This document shows positions 8,383-15,935 of a stretch of DNA of 43,032 bases, in pieces. The DNA is taken from contig JAFECR010000005.1 in the NCBI GenBank assembly GCA_018242045.1, positions 1 to 43,032 of the forward strand, given 5' to 3'. Source of the DNA: Pseudomonadota bacterium. GTDB taxonomy: Bacteria > Pseudomonadota > Gammaproteobacteria > Berkiellales > Berkiellaceae. Position numbers and translations under genes: made by a program. Within the stretch, counting starts at the first letter, position 1, and every line of letters starts with the position of its first letter. The notes beneath the pieces are model-generated. The model saw only the letters and a program-made list of their open reading frames with translations. It was not told the DNA's origin and ran no database searches.

Positions 8383-9549
8383 ATGTTTCATAAAATGCCT
8401 CTGCTCTTGCTCATCATTATTATTGTTTCTTGCCTTTTTGGTCATGTTGTCCCGCTTGAGATTAAATCCGGCCTATACGCTATCAGCTTAAGCATTAAAT
8501 CGGTGATAATAACTTTATTACCCTTTTTTATCTTTGGTTTATTGTTTAAAGTAATGACCACGCTTGCACATCGTGCAAGCAAGCTCATTTTATTGACCTT
8601 GGCGGCTGTTTTTTGCTCAAATTTCATTTCAACATCGATTAGCCATTATGTGGGAATATGGGTTTATCATTTTGATCTTTCCCTTATTTTGCCGCAAAGT
8701 GCGACAACTTTAACGCCACTTTGGCAGTTTACTTTGCCAAAATTCATCGCAAATGATGTTGCCATGTTTGGCGGGATTATGACTGGTTTTACGCTAAGTT
8801 ATCTCAGCCCTACTCAAGCACAACAATTTGCAAAGATGCTTGATAAATACATCCAAAAAACATTAAAGAGTCTTACCTATATTATCCCACTATTTATCAT
8901 AGGATTTATCTTAAAATTGGAACATGATGGCACTATCTTAATGCTGATTAAAGATTATGCTGTTATTTTTGCACTCATTGGCTTAGCGCAATTTTGCTAT
9001 TTAATTTTTATGTACTTTTTAATTAATGGGCGCAACGCCTTTTTTTCAAGCATTCGTCATATGTTGCCAGCGGCGATTGCAGGCTTTAGCACCATGTCAA
9101 GTGCTGTTGCGATGCCTTTAACCATACTTGGTACAGAAAAAAATGCAGCTAATGCTGATATAGCGCGCTCAGTGATCCCTGCCACCGTTAACATTCACTT
9201 AGTAGGTGATTGCTTTGCTATTCCCATTTTAGCGTTTGCTATTTTAAAAAGCTTTGGCATCGAAGCGCCCTCTTTTGCTGAATATCTAATTTTTTCTTTG
9301 TACTTTGTTTTAGCAAAATTCTCGGTTGCTGCTGTTCCTGGTGGGGGAATTATTGTGATGCTCCCAATATTAGAAAACTACTTGGGTTTTAACCCTCAGA
9401 TGCTATCTTTAATTACGGCCTTATACATTTTGTTCGATCCCGTTATTACCTGCGCTAATGTATTCGGCAACGGAGGTTTTGCGGTATTCATCGATAAGCT
9501 GCAGCGGCTTTTTTACAAAACACAAGCAAAGGAAGAATATACCTCCTAA
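8383..9549 (+). CDS. Second SDF-family dicarboxylate/amino acid:cation symporter
   Basis: This 388-residue inner-membrane protein has the SDF/DAACS architecture. It shows the re-entrant serine-rich loop AGFSTMSSAVAMPLTILG (about residues 229-246), PATVNIHLVGDCF in the TM7 position, and the second re-entrant loop VPGGGIIVMLPIL. It is clearly diverged from the symporter at 3712-4959, notably in the TM7 motif, where the usual NMDGT is absent, so substrate and coupling ion may differ. The start has a good site (TAGGTG) seven bases before the ATG. It is 31 bases upstream of the HlyD-type gene on the same strand and may share its transcript. Confidence 0.85.
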   Translation: MFHKMPLLLLIIIIVSCLFGHVVPLEIKSGLYAISLSIKSVIITLLPFFIFGLLFKVMTTLAHRASKLILLTLAAVFCSNFISTSISHYVGIWVYHFDLSLILPQSATTLTPLWQFTLPKFIANDVAMFGGIMTGFTLSYLSPTQAQQFAKMLDKYIQKTLKSLTYIIPLFIIGFILKLEHDGTILMLIKDYAVIFALIGLAQFCYLIFMYFLINGRNAFFSSIRHMLPAAIAGFSTMSSAVAMPLTILGTEKNAANADIARSVIPATVNIHLVGDCFAIPILAFAILKSFGIEAPSFAEYLIFSLYFVLAKFSVAAVPGGGIIVMLPILENYLGFNPQMLSLITALYILFDPVITCANVFGNGGFAVFIDKLQRLFYKTQAKEEYTS

Positions 9550-9580
9550 AATTAAGTCATAAGAACAATTCTTGCTAAGC

Positions 9581-10648
9581 ATGGACGCTATGGCTGAAAA
9601 AAAATGGAGTTTCCTAGTTTTTACGACAGCACTGATTGGTGCTGTCATTTTTATTGGTTACTATTTTTATGAGAAAAATAAGAATAATCAAGAACTTACT
9701 TTGCATGGCAATGTAGATATCCGGCAAGTGGATCTTGGATTTAGAGTAAGCGGTCGTTTGGAGACCATGTTATTTGAAGAAGGAGATAGCATTAAGAAAG
9801 GTGAGCTGCTTGCCACCTTGGATAAAATTCCTTTTGAGCATGATGTTGCAAACTTAAGAGCCCAAGTGGATGCAGCCCTTGCTAATCTTAAAAAGCTCAA
9901 TACCGGCAATAGACCTCAAGAAATCCAAGAAGCACTTGCTAAAGTCAACGAAAAACAAGTTACCTATGAAAATGCCAAAAAGAGCTTGAATCGCAAACAA
10001 GATCTCTTAACACAACGATATGCCTCTAAACAAGAATACGATGATGCCTATGCCGCAGCCAATGAAGCTCAGGCGCAATTAAAATCAGCCCAAGAAGCCT
10101 TAAAATTGATTAAGGAAGGCTATAGAGCCGAAGATATCGCCGCAGGTGGCGCGCAACTTGAAGCTATCAATGCACAACTAGCAACCGCACTTTCTCATCT
10201 GCAAGATACAGATCTTAGAGCGCCAAATGATGGGGTTATTTTAACCCGTATCAAAGAACCGGGGGCAATTTTGCCTATCGGAACATCTGTTTACACTTTA
10301 TCTTTAGTGAATCCCGTATGGGTGAGAGCTTATGTTTCTGAACAAAATCTTGGTTTACTAAAACCCGGGATGAATACCTTAATCTATACCGACAGCGCCC
10401 CTAATAAACCTTATCACGGTCAAATTGGCTTTATTTCCCCACAAGCTGAATTCACACCTAAAAATATTGAAACCAAAGAACTTAGAACAGATCTGGTTTA
10501 TCGTTTGCGGATCACTGTCCAAGATGAAGAAGGCTATCTTCGCCAAGGCATGCCTGTCACAGTTGTTATCCCACTGTCCTCAAAACCCATCCAAAACCCA
10601 ACTAAGCAGCAATTGAAAATTCATAATGAACAACCCCTTCGCCATTGA
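9581..10648 (+). CDS. HlyD-family membrane fusion protein of an ABC exporter (YbhG-like)
   Basis: This periplasmic adaptor subunit links an inner-membrane ABC exporter to the cell envelope. It has an N-terminal membrane anchor (about residues 10-30) and a biotinyl-lipoyl-like half motif with NVDIRQVDLGFRVSGRLE. A long alpha-helical hairpin spans about residues 85-205 (AQVDAALANL, EALAKVNEKQ, KSAQEALKLI). The second lipoyl half (LRAPNDGVILTRIKEPGAI) and a beta-barrel complete it. These features match E. coli YbhG. An in-frame TTG lies at 9572 and another ATG at 9590; I chose the ATG at 9581, though no start has a strong ribosome binding site. Its 3' end overlaps the ATPase gene by 23 bases, implying coupled translation. 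Confidence 0.88.
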   Translation: MDAMAEKKWSFLVFTTALIGAVIFIGYYFYEKNKNNQELTLHGNVDIRQVDLGFRVSGRLETMLFEEGDSIKKGELLATLDKIPFEHDVANLRAQVDAALANLKKLNTGNRPQEIQEALAKVNEKQVTYENAKKSLNRKQDLLTQRYASKQEYDDAYAAANEAQAQLKSAQEALKLIKEGYRAEDIAAGGAQLEAINAQLATALSHLQDTDLRAPNDGVILTRIKEPGAILPIGTSVYTLSLVNPVWVRAYVSEQNLGLLKPGMNTLIYTDSAPNKPYHGQIGFISPQAEFTPKNIETKELRTDLVYRLRITVQDEEGYLRQGMPVTVVIPLSSKPIQNPTKQQLKIHNEQPLRH

Positions 10649-12335
10649 TATTAATCAAGTTAGCAAGCAATTTCCAGCTTGCCCGAATATTGCCTTAAAT
10701 AATATCAGTTTAAAAATCCATGCTAACCAAATTACGGGGTTAATTGGGCCTGATGGTGCTGGAAAAACAACGCTATTACGGTTAATCAGTGGTCTTTTGA
10801 ATACCTCCAAAGGCAACATCACCGTTTGTGGTTTAGATTCAAAAACACAACGAAATCAATTGTGCGACATCATTGGGTATATGCCACAAAAATTTGGTTT
10901 ATATGAAGATTTAACCGTAATGGAGAATCTCCAACTCTATGCTGCCTTGCAACGATTATCTTTGCAAGAAAGAACTAATCTTTTTGATAAAATGCTCCAT
11001 TTTACCGCTCTTAAACCTTTTACGGGCAGGCTTGCTGGCAAACTTTCCGGCGGAATGAAGCAAAAATTAGGTTTAGCTTGTGCTTTATTGAGTAAACCCT
11101 CTGTTTTATTATTAGATGAACCAAGCGTTGGGGTTGATCCTATTTCAAGACGAGAATTATGGCAAATGGTTCAAAGTCTGTGTAAAGAAAGCATTACCGT
11201 CATTTGGTCCACAGCCTATCTCGATGAAGCTGAAAAATGCTCGCAAGTGATATTACTTAATGAAGGCAACATTCTCTTTGAGGGCGCACCTGAAAATTTG
11301 ACGGCTACAGTCAAGGATAGGGTTTTTCAACTTGCTTGTGCTGATAAAAGAAAAACCCTTGGAGAATATCTTAAAAGAAAAGAGATTATCGATGGCATTA
11401 TTCAAGGAAAAAGCCTTAGATTACTGTTTGCAAAAAACGCAACTGTCTCCCCAACACTTCAACTTAAGCCAACGAGCCCTCGCTTTGAAGATGCCTTTAT
11501 CGATATGCTTGGTGGCAAATTTAGCCGAGAATCTATTTTGGCTCAAAATATTCAAGATAAAAAAATTAAAACAAGCGAAGTGATTCAGGCAATTAATTTA
11601 AGTAAAAGGTTCGATAGTTTCATTGCGGTTAACGATGTTAACTTTACGATAAAAAGTGGTGAAATTTTTGGTCTACTTGGGCCAAATGGCGCAGGAAAAT
11701 CCACTACCTTTAAAATGCTATGTGGGCTTTTACAACCTACTCATGGCCAAGCACTCATTTCAGGAATTGATTTAAGTACGTCAAGCTCAAAAGCAAGAGC
11801 TAAAATTGGTTACATGGCTCAAAAATTTTCGCTTTATAGTGATCTTAATGTATTACAAAATCTTGAATTTTTCTCAGGCATCTATGGCTTAATTGGTAAA
11901 AGAAAAAAAACAGCAATTTCGCAAATGATTGATATCTTTGATTTAAAACCTTACCTTAACACCAACGCAGGTACGTTGCCACTGGGGTTTAAGCAAAGAC
12001 TTGCCTTATCGTGCGCGCTCATGCACGAACCAGATGTATTATTTTTAGACGAGCCAACCTCTGGGGTGGATCCTTTAACACGACGTGAGTTTTGGACACA
12101 TATCAATGGCATGGTGCAAAAAGGAGTGACCATCATGATCACCACTCACTTTCTTGATGAAGCAGAATACTGTGATAGAGTGTCCCTGATTTATAAAGGT
12201 CAAAACATCGCGACGAATACCCCTGATGGTTTAAAAGCGCAAATCCAATCAGATGCCTTGCCCAATCCTACTCTGGAAGATGCGTTTATTGCCTTAATTG
12301 AGCAATTTGAACAGCAGCAGGATAAAGTATCATGA
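10626..12335 (+). CDS. Tandem-domain ABC exporter ATPase (YbhF-like)
   Basis: The 569-residue protein contains two nucleotide-binding domains. Domain 1 has Walker A GPDGAGKTT (residues 41-49), signature LSGGMKQ (140-146) and Walker B LLLDEP (D164, E165), but its H-loop reads STAYLDEAE, with Ala where the switch His normally is. Domain 2 has Walker A GPNGAGKST (352-360), LPLGFKQ instead of LSGGxxQ, Walker B LFLDEP, and an intact H-loop TTHFLDEAE. The two sites are therefore asymmetric, which fits the YbhF-type arrangement. It powers the two permeases encoded next, to which it is joined by a four-base ATGA overlap. In E. coli the homologous system exports drugs and cations; the cargo here is unknown. 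Confidence 0.9.
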   Translation: MNNPFAIDINQVSKQFPACPNIALNNISLKIHANQITGLIGPDGAGKTTLLRLISGLLNTSKGNITVCGLDSKTQRNQLCDIIGYMPQKFGLYEDLTVMENLQLYAALQRLSLQERTNLFDKMLHFTALKPFTGRLAGKLSGGMKQKLGLACALLSKPSVLLLDEPSVGVDPISRRELWQMVQSLCKESITVIWSTAYLDEAEKCSQVILLNEGNILFEGAPENLTATVKDRVFQLACADKRKTLGEYLKRKEIIDGIIQGKSLRLLFAKNATVSPTLQLKPTSPRFEDAFIDMLGGKFSRESILAQNIQDKKIKTSEVIQAINLSKRFDSFIAVNDVNFTIKSGEIFGLLGPNGAGKSTTFKMLCGLLQPTHGQALISGIDLSTSSSKARAKIGYMAQKFSLYSDLNVLQNLEFFSGIYGLIGKRKKTAISQMIDIFDLKPYLNTNAGTLPLGFKQRLALSCALMHEPDVLFLDEPTSGVDPLTRREFWTHINGMVQKGVTIMITTHFLDEAEYCDRVSLIYKGQNIATNTPDGLKAQIQSDALPNPTLEDAFIALIEQFEQQQDKVS

Positions 12336-13453
12336 GTACTTTTTCCCAAGAAAGATTAATAGCTTTTGCTTATAAAGAAATGTTGCAAGCCCTAAGGGAT
12401 CCAAGCACTTTGCTCATTGCCATTATTTTGCCTGGTATTATGATTTTTTTATTTGCTTACGGTGTTTCTCTTGATAACGACAACATCCGAATCGGATTGG
12501 TATTAGAAGATACTTCCGCCCAAGCAAGAGATCTTGCCAAAGCCTTTGAAAGCACGCCCTATTTTCAAGTAACAAGCCAAACCAACCGCGAAAAACTAAC
12601 AACCGCTTTAATCGCCAGCAAAATACGCGGTCTTGTCGTCATCCCTCAAGATTTTTCGCAAAAACTTCAAAGCAAACAAACATCGCCGATTCAAGTTATT
12701 GCCGATGGCAGTGAAACCAATACAGCGAGTTTTGTGCAAAATTACGCGCAAGGGGTTGTTGCCAATTGGCAAATGAATCAATTTTCTCAAAATGGGATAA
12801 TATTACCCTCCATTATAACAGAACCCAGAGTCTGGTTTAATCCAGAACTCAAAAGCAGAAATGTCATTTTGCCTGGCTCTATGGCGATTATCATGGCACT
12901 TATCGGTACGTTACTCACAGCCTTAGTGGTGGCAAGAGAATGGGAAAGAGGATCGATGGAAGCGTTATTTTCTACTCCCATTCATATTAGTGAACTTATT
13001 CTTGGCAAAGTTATCCCTTATTTTGTGCTTGGCATGTTATCGATGTTTTTGTGTGTTTCTGTTTCAGTTTTTTTATTTAATGTTCCCTTTGTCGGTTCCA
13101 TTTTCATTCTTTCAATATCAACAGCGCTTTTTCTGTTGGCAGGGCTGAGTCAAGGGTTATTAATTTCCACGCTCGCCAAAAATCAATTTGTTGCCAGTCA
13201 AGCTGCGATTAATGCAGCCTTTTTGCCTGCTTATATGTTATCTGGATTTTTATATGAAATTGAATCCATGCCGCTTGCCATCAAAGCGGTTACTTATTTA
13301 CTGCCAGCAAGATATTTTGTTTCAATTATACAAACAAGTTTCTTAGCAGGGGTTATTTGGTCTGAACTTTGGCCTAACATGCTTGCTTTAAGCGTGATGG
13401 CAGCATTCTTTTTGTTTATTGTTGTAAAAAAAAGTAAGAAGAGTTTAGAATGA
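12332..13453 (+). CDS. ABC-2 type exporter permease (YbhS-like)
   Basis: This 373-residue permease has one membrane segment near residues 22-44, a large periplasmic domain (about 45-175), and five C-terminal membrane segments from about residue 180. Family hallmarks include the amphipathic coupling-helix region VAREWERGSMEALFSTPI and LPARYFVSIIQTSF near the C terminus. Start and stop codons overlap both neighbours by four bases (ATGA), so the permease pair should be made stoichiometrically. Together with the next gene it would form the transmembrane heterodimer of the exporter. Confidence 0.9.
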   Translation: MSTFSQERLIAFAYKEMLQALRDPSTLLIAIILPGIMIFLFAYGVSLDNDNIRIGLVLEDTSAQARDLAKAFESTPYFQVTSQTNREKLTTALIASKIRGLVVIPQDFSQKLQSKQTSPIQVIADGSETNTASFVQNYAQGVVANWQMNQFSQNGIILPSIITEPRVWFNPELKSRNVILPGSMAIIMALIGTLLTALVVAREWERGSMEALFSTPIHISELILGKVIPYFVLGMLSMFLCVSVSVFLFNVPFVGSIFILSISTALFLLAGLSQGLLISTLAKNQFVASQAAINAAFLPAYMLSGFLYEIESMPLAIKAVTYLLPARYFVSIIQTSFLAGVIWSELWPNMLALSVMAAFFLFIVVKKSKKSLE

Positions 13454-14568
13454 AGATCTTTTTTCGCATTAAAGCCCTCGTTATCAAAGAAATCCTTGCG
13501 CTTTTAAAAGACAAGCGGGCCCGTATTATTCTTATCATGCCGCCCATCATGCAACTTATTTTATTTGCCAATGCCGCCACATTAGAAGTTCGCAATATTT
13601 CCATTTCGTATCTTAATGAAGATAAAGGTTGGTACAGTCATGAATTGATCCAGAGAATTAAAGGTTCTCCCTATTTTAATCACGTTTATGAAGTTAATAC
13701 TTTTAAAGAATTAAAGAAAACAATAGACGATCAACGCGTTTTGGTTGCCTTAGCGATTCAATCTAACTTTTCCCAGCAACTTGCCTCTGGCAGTGAAGCT
13801 TTTGCACAAATAATATTGGATGGTCGCAAATCAAACTCTTCACAAATTGTTGAAGGTTATGTTTCCCGAATAATTCAAAGCTTCAATGAGGAGATCCAAA
13901 AACAAATTAGTGTGAAAGCGCTTGGTCAAGTCAGTATTGATTTTCGCAGTTGGTTTAACCCAAACTTAGATTACTTATTTTATACTGTGCCTCAATTAGT
14001 CGGCATTCTCAGCATGGTCGTTGGTTTGATAGTCACAGCTTTATCTGTAGCTCGAGAAAGAGAAATGGGCACTTTTGATCAATTATTGGTTTCGCCCTTG
14101 CAGCCTTGGGAAATTTTAATCGGTAAAATGTTACCTGCCATTATCATTGGGGTTTTAGAAAGCACGCTTATCATGATTTTGGCGATGTCAATTTACCAGA
14201 TCCCTTTTTATGGTTCTTTCTTTCTTTTCTATTTAAGTTTGATAATATTCGTGATCTCTATTATTGGCGTTGGTCTATTTATTTCTTCACTATGTCAAAC
14301 CCAACAACAAGCCACTTTAGGGATCTTTGTTTTCATTATGCCAACGATGCTGTTATCGGGCTTTGCTACTCCCATTGAAAACATGCCCACTTGGTTACAA
14401 CCAGTCACTTGGCTTATTCCTATTAGTCATCTTTTTGTGATCATTAAGGGTGTTTTTTTAAAAAATATGGGCACCCTGGAAGTGCTAAAAAATATTTGGC
14501 CAATGCTTGTGATTGCTTTGATTACACTTTCTCTTGCAACCTGGAAATTCAAAAGCACGCTCAAGTAA
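13450..14568 (+). CDS. ABC-2 type exporter permease (YbhR-like)
   Basis: This second permease of the exporter has 372 residues and the same layout as its neighbour: TM1 near residues 25-42, a periplasmic domain, and five C-terminal segments. It contains VAREREMGTFDQLLVSPLQP, the usual ABC-2 cytoplasmic motif, and LLSGFATPIENMP between the last segments. It overlaps the previous gene by four bases. It is the last gene of the exporter set; the pilus operon begins 70 bases later with its own candidate promoter. No regulator gene such as the TetR-type CecR of E. coli is adjacent. Confidence 0.9.
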   Translation: MKIFFRIKALVIKEILALLKDKRARIILIMPPIMQLILFANAATLEVRNISISYLNEDKGWYSHELIQRIKGSPYFNHVYEVNTFKELKKTIDDQRVLVALAIQSNFSQQLASGSEAFAQIILDGRKSNSSQIVEGYVSRIIQSFNEEIQKQISVKALGQVSIDFRSWFNPNLDYLFYTVPQLVGILSMVVGLIVTALSVAREREMGTFDQLLVSPLQPWEILIGKMLPAIIIGVLESTLIMILAMSIYQIPFYGSFFLFYLSLIIFVISIIGVGLFISSLCQTQQQATLGIFVFIMPTMLLSGFATPIENMPTWLQPVTWLIPISHLFVIIKGVFLKNMGTLEVLKNIWPMLVIALITLSLATWKFKSTLK

Positions 14569-14582
14569 TCTTAATTAAACCA

Positions 14583-14611
14583 TTGACTTTGGAAATACAT
14601 TCTTGAACAAT
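14583..14611 (+). promoter_or_regulatory. Candidate promoter of the pilus operon
   Basis: TTGACT (14583-14588), a 17-base spacer and AACAAT (14606-14611) stand 27 bases before the ATG of the first subunit gene. The -10 matches the consensus at four of six bases. Confidence 0.45.
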
Positions 14612-14638
14612 CTAAATAAACCCATAGAGAACACAGTC

Positions 14639-15136
14639 ATGATCAAACTAGCTGCATATCTTGGAACCTTTTTTTGCGCATCCTTATTTTGGACATCGCT
14701 TTATGCTGCTACTTCCACCACCTCACTTGCAGTTTCAGCAACAGTGGTATCTGACTGCGCCGTCATCGCAAACCCACTTGGTTTTGGCAATTATGGGCTA
14801 ACAAGCCCTTCTAACTTAGACTCAACTTCTACTATTAATGTCACTTGCACTTTATCTGTGCCATTTAATATCGGCCTTGATGCAGGTGCGGGTGCAGGTG
14901 CCACCGTCACTAATCGCAAACTAACCAAAGTATCTGCTTCTCAAACTTTAAATTATGCACTTTACCAAGACAGTGGCCGAACTACTAATTGGGGAAACAC
15001 GCCTGGCACAGACACTGTGGCAAGTACGGGTACCGGGTTATTGCAAGCATTTACAGTATATGGTCGGATCCCGATGAATCAAACCTCTCCGAGTGGCGTT
15101 TACAATGATACTGTCACTGTAACAGTAACATACTAA
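14639..15136 (+). CDS. Csu-type pilus subunit, spore coat U (SCPU) domain
   Basis: The protein has 165 residues from the ATG at 14639, which is preceded by AGAGA and directly encodes a signal peptide (MIKLAAYLGTFF, ending LYA). An in-frame TTG at 14603 exists but would bury the signal peptide. The mature protein begins with an alternating hydrophobic strand (TSLAVSATVV) suitable for donor-strand exchange. It has the SCPU hallmarks VSDCAV, LGFGNYG and INVTC in the first half and the C-terminal VYGRIP with GVYNDTVTVTVTY. Such subunits polymerise outside the cell into thin archaic chaperone-usher pili involved in adhesion and biofilm. It is likely the major shaft subunit, being first in the operon. 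Confidence 0.88.
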   Translation: MIKLAAYLGTFFCASLFWTSLYAATSTTSLAVSATVVSDCAVIANPLGFGNYGLTSPSNLDSTSTINVTCTLSVPFNIGLDAGAGAGATVTNRKLTKVSASQTLNYALYQDSGRTTNWGNTPGTDTVASTGTGLLQAFTVYGRIPMNQTSPSGVYNDTVTVTVTY

Positions 15137-15233
15137 ACGTTGTCCCTTTTAACTTGACTTTAGGTCATTACCTCTTTAAAACCACTATTTGATCTTATTA
15201 GCTCTCTTTCATGTAAAAAAACTAACTACTAAA

Positions 15234-15935
15234 ATGATTAAAACAATTTGCCAATTATTTTATTTATTGATGTTCTGTACTTTAACTTTCGCCAGTGAAA
15301 TTAGCATTTCACCGCTGAGACTTGATCTTTCTTTACAAGCACCCATGGCTACTTTAAAAGTAAGCAATCCTGGCGAGCAAAAACTTCTTATCCAAACTCA
15401 GCTAATGCATTGGACACAAAATAATGGCAATGATATTTATCAGCCCAGTGAAGAAATCTTAGTGGTGCCACCTTTGTTTTCTGTTGAGCCACATTCACAT
15501 CAAATCATTCGAGTCGCCCTTGGCACAACACCTTGCAAAAAGGAATTGTCATATAGGTTGTTTTTAAAAGAAATCGTTACCCAAAAAAGCAATATTCCTG
15601 GATTAAATGTGGCACTTACCATTAGCATACCAGTGTTCGTTGAACCGACAGAAAAATTACACACTCAATATGCTTGGCAAGCAAGCAACACGCCAAAAGG
15701 GGTTTTAGTCAGTTTGTACAATAATCATAATTGCCATCTGTTGATAAATGAACTGCAGCTATTAGATAACAAAGATGTTGCGCAAAATTCAGCTATTAAA
15801 TTATTTAAATATATTCTTCCCGGACAATCCTTTCAATGGACATTACCGGTAAATGAAAAGCAACTATCAAATTATAAAATCAAAGCCAAAATCAATGGCA
15901 ATGACATCATAGATGAGGCAAACAAAAAACTGTGA
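15234..15935 (+). CDS. Periplasmic pilus chaperone (PapD-like, CsuC type)
   Basis: The protein has 233 residues from the ATG at 15234. The open frame extends to a TTG at 15189, but the ATG starts exactly at a signal peptide ending FAS. The mature chain has two immunoglobulin-like domains: SISPLRLDLS at the first strand, VVPPLFSVEPHSHQIIRVAL with the conserved proline-rich to Arg segment of pilus chaperones, and a second domain from about residue 130. It would fold and cap SCPU subunits in the periplasm and hand them to the usher. It overlaps the usher gene by four bases (GTGA). Confidence 0.88.
   Translation: MIKTICQLFYLLMFCTLTFASEISISPLRLDLSLQAPMATLKVSNPGEQKLLIQTQLMHWTQNNGNDIYQPSEEILVVPPLFSVEPHSHQIIRVALGTTPCKKELSYRLFLKEIVTQKSNIPGLNVALTISIPVFVEPTEKLHTQYAWQASNTPKGVLVSLYNNHNCHLLINELQLLDNKDVAQNSAIKLFKYILPGQSFQWTLPVNEKQLSNYKIKAKINGNDIIDEANKKL

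Noticed and set aside
3712..9549. The two SDF symporters as a recent duplication
   Set aside because: They share only family motifs and differ in the TM7 signature, so they are distant members rather than recent copies.
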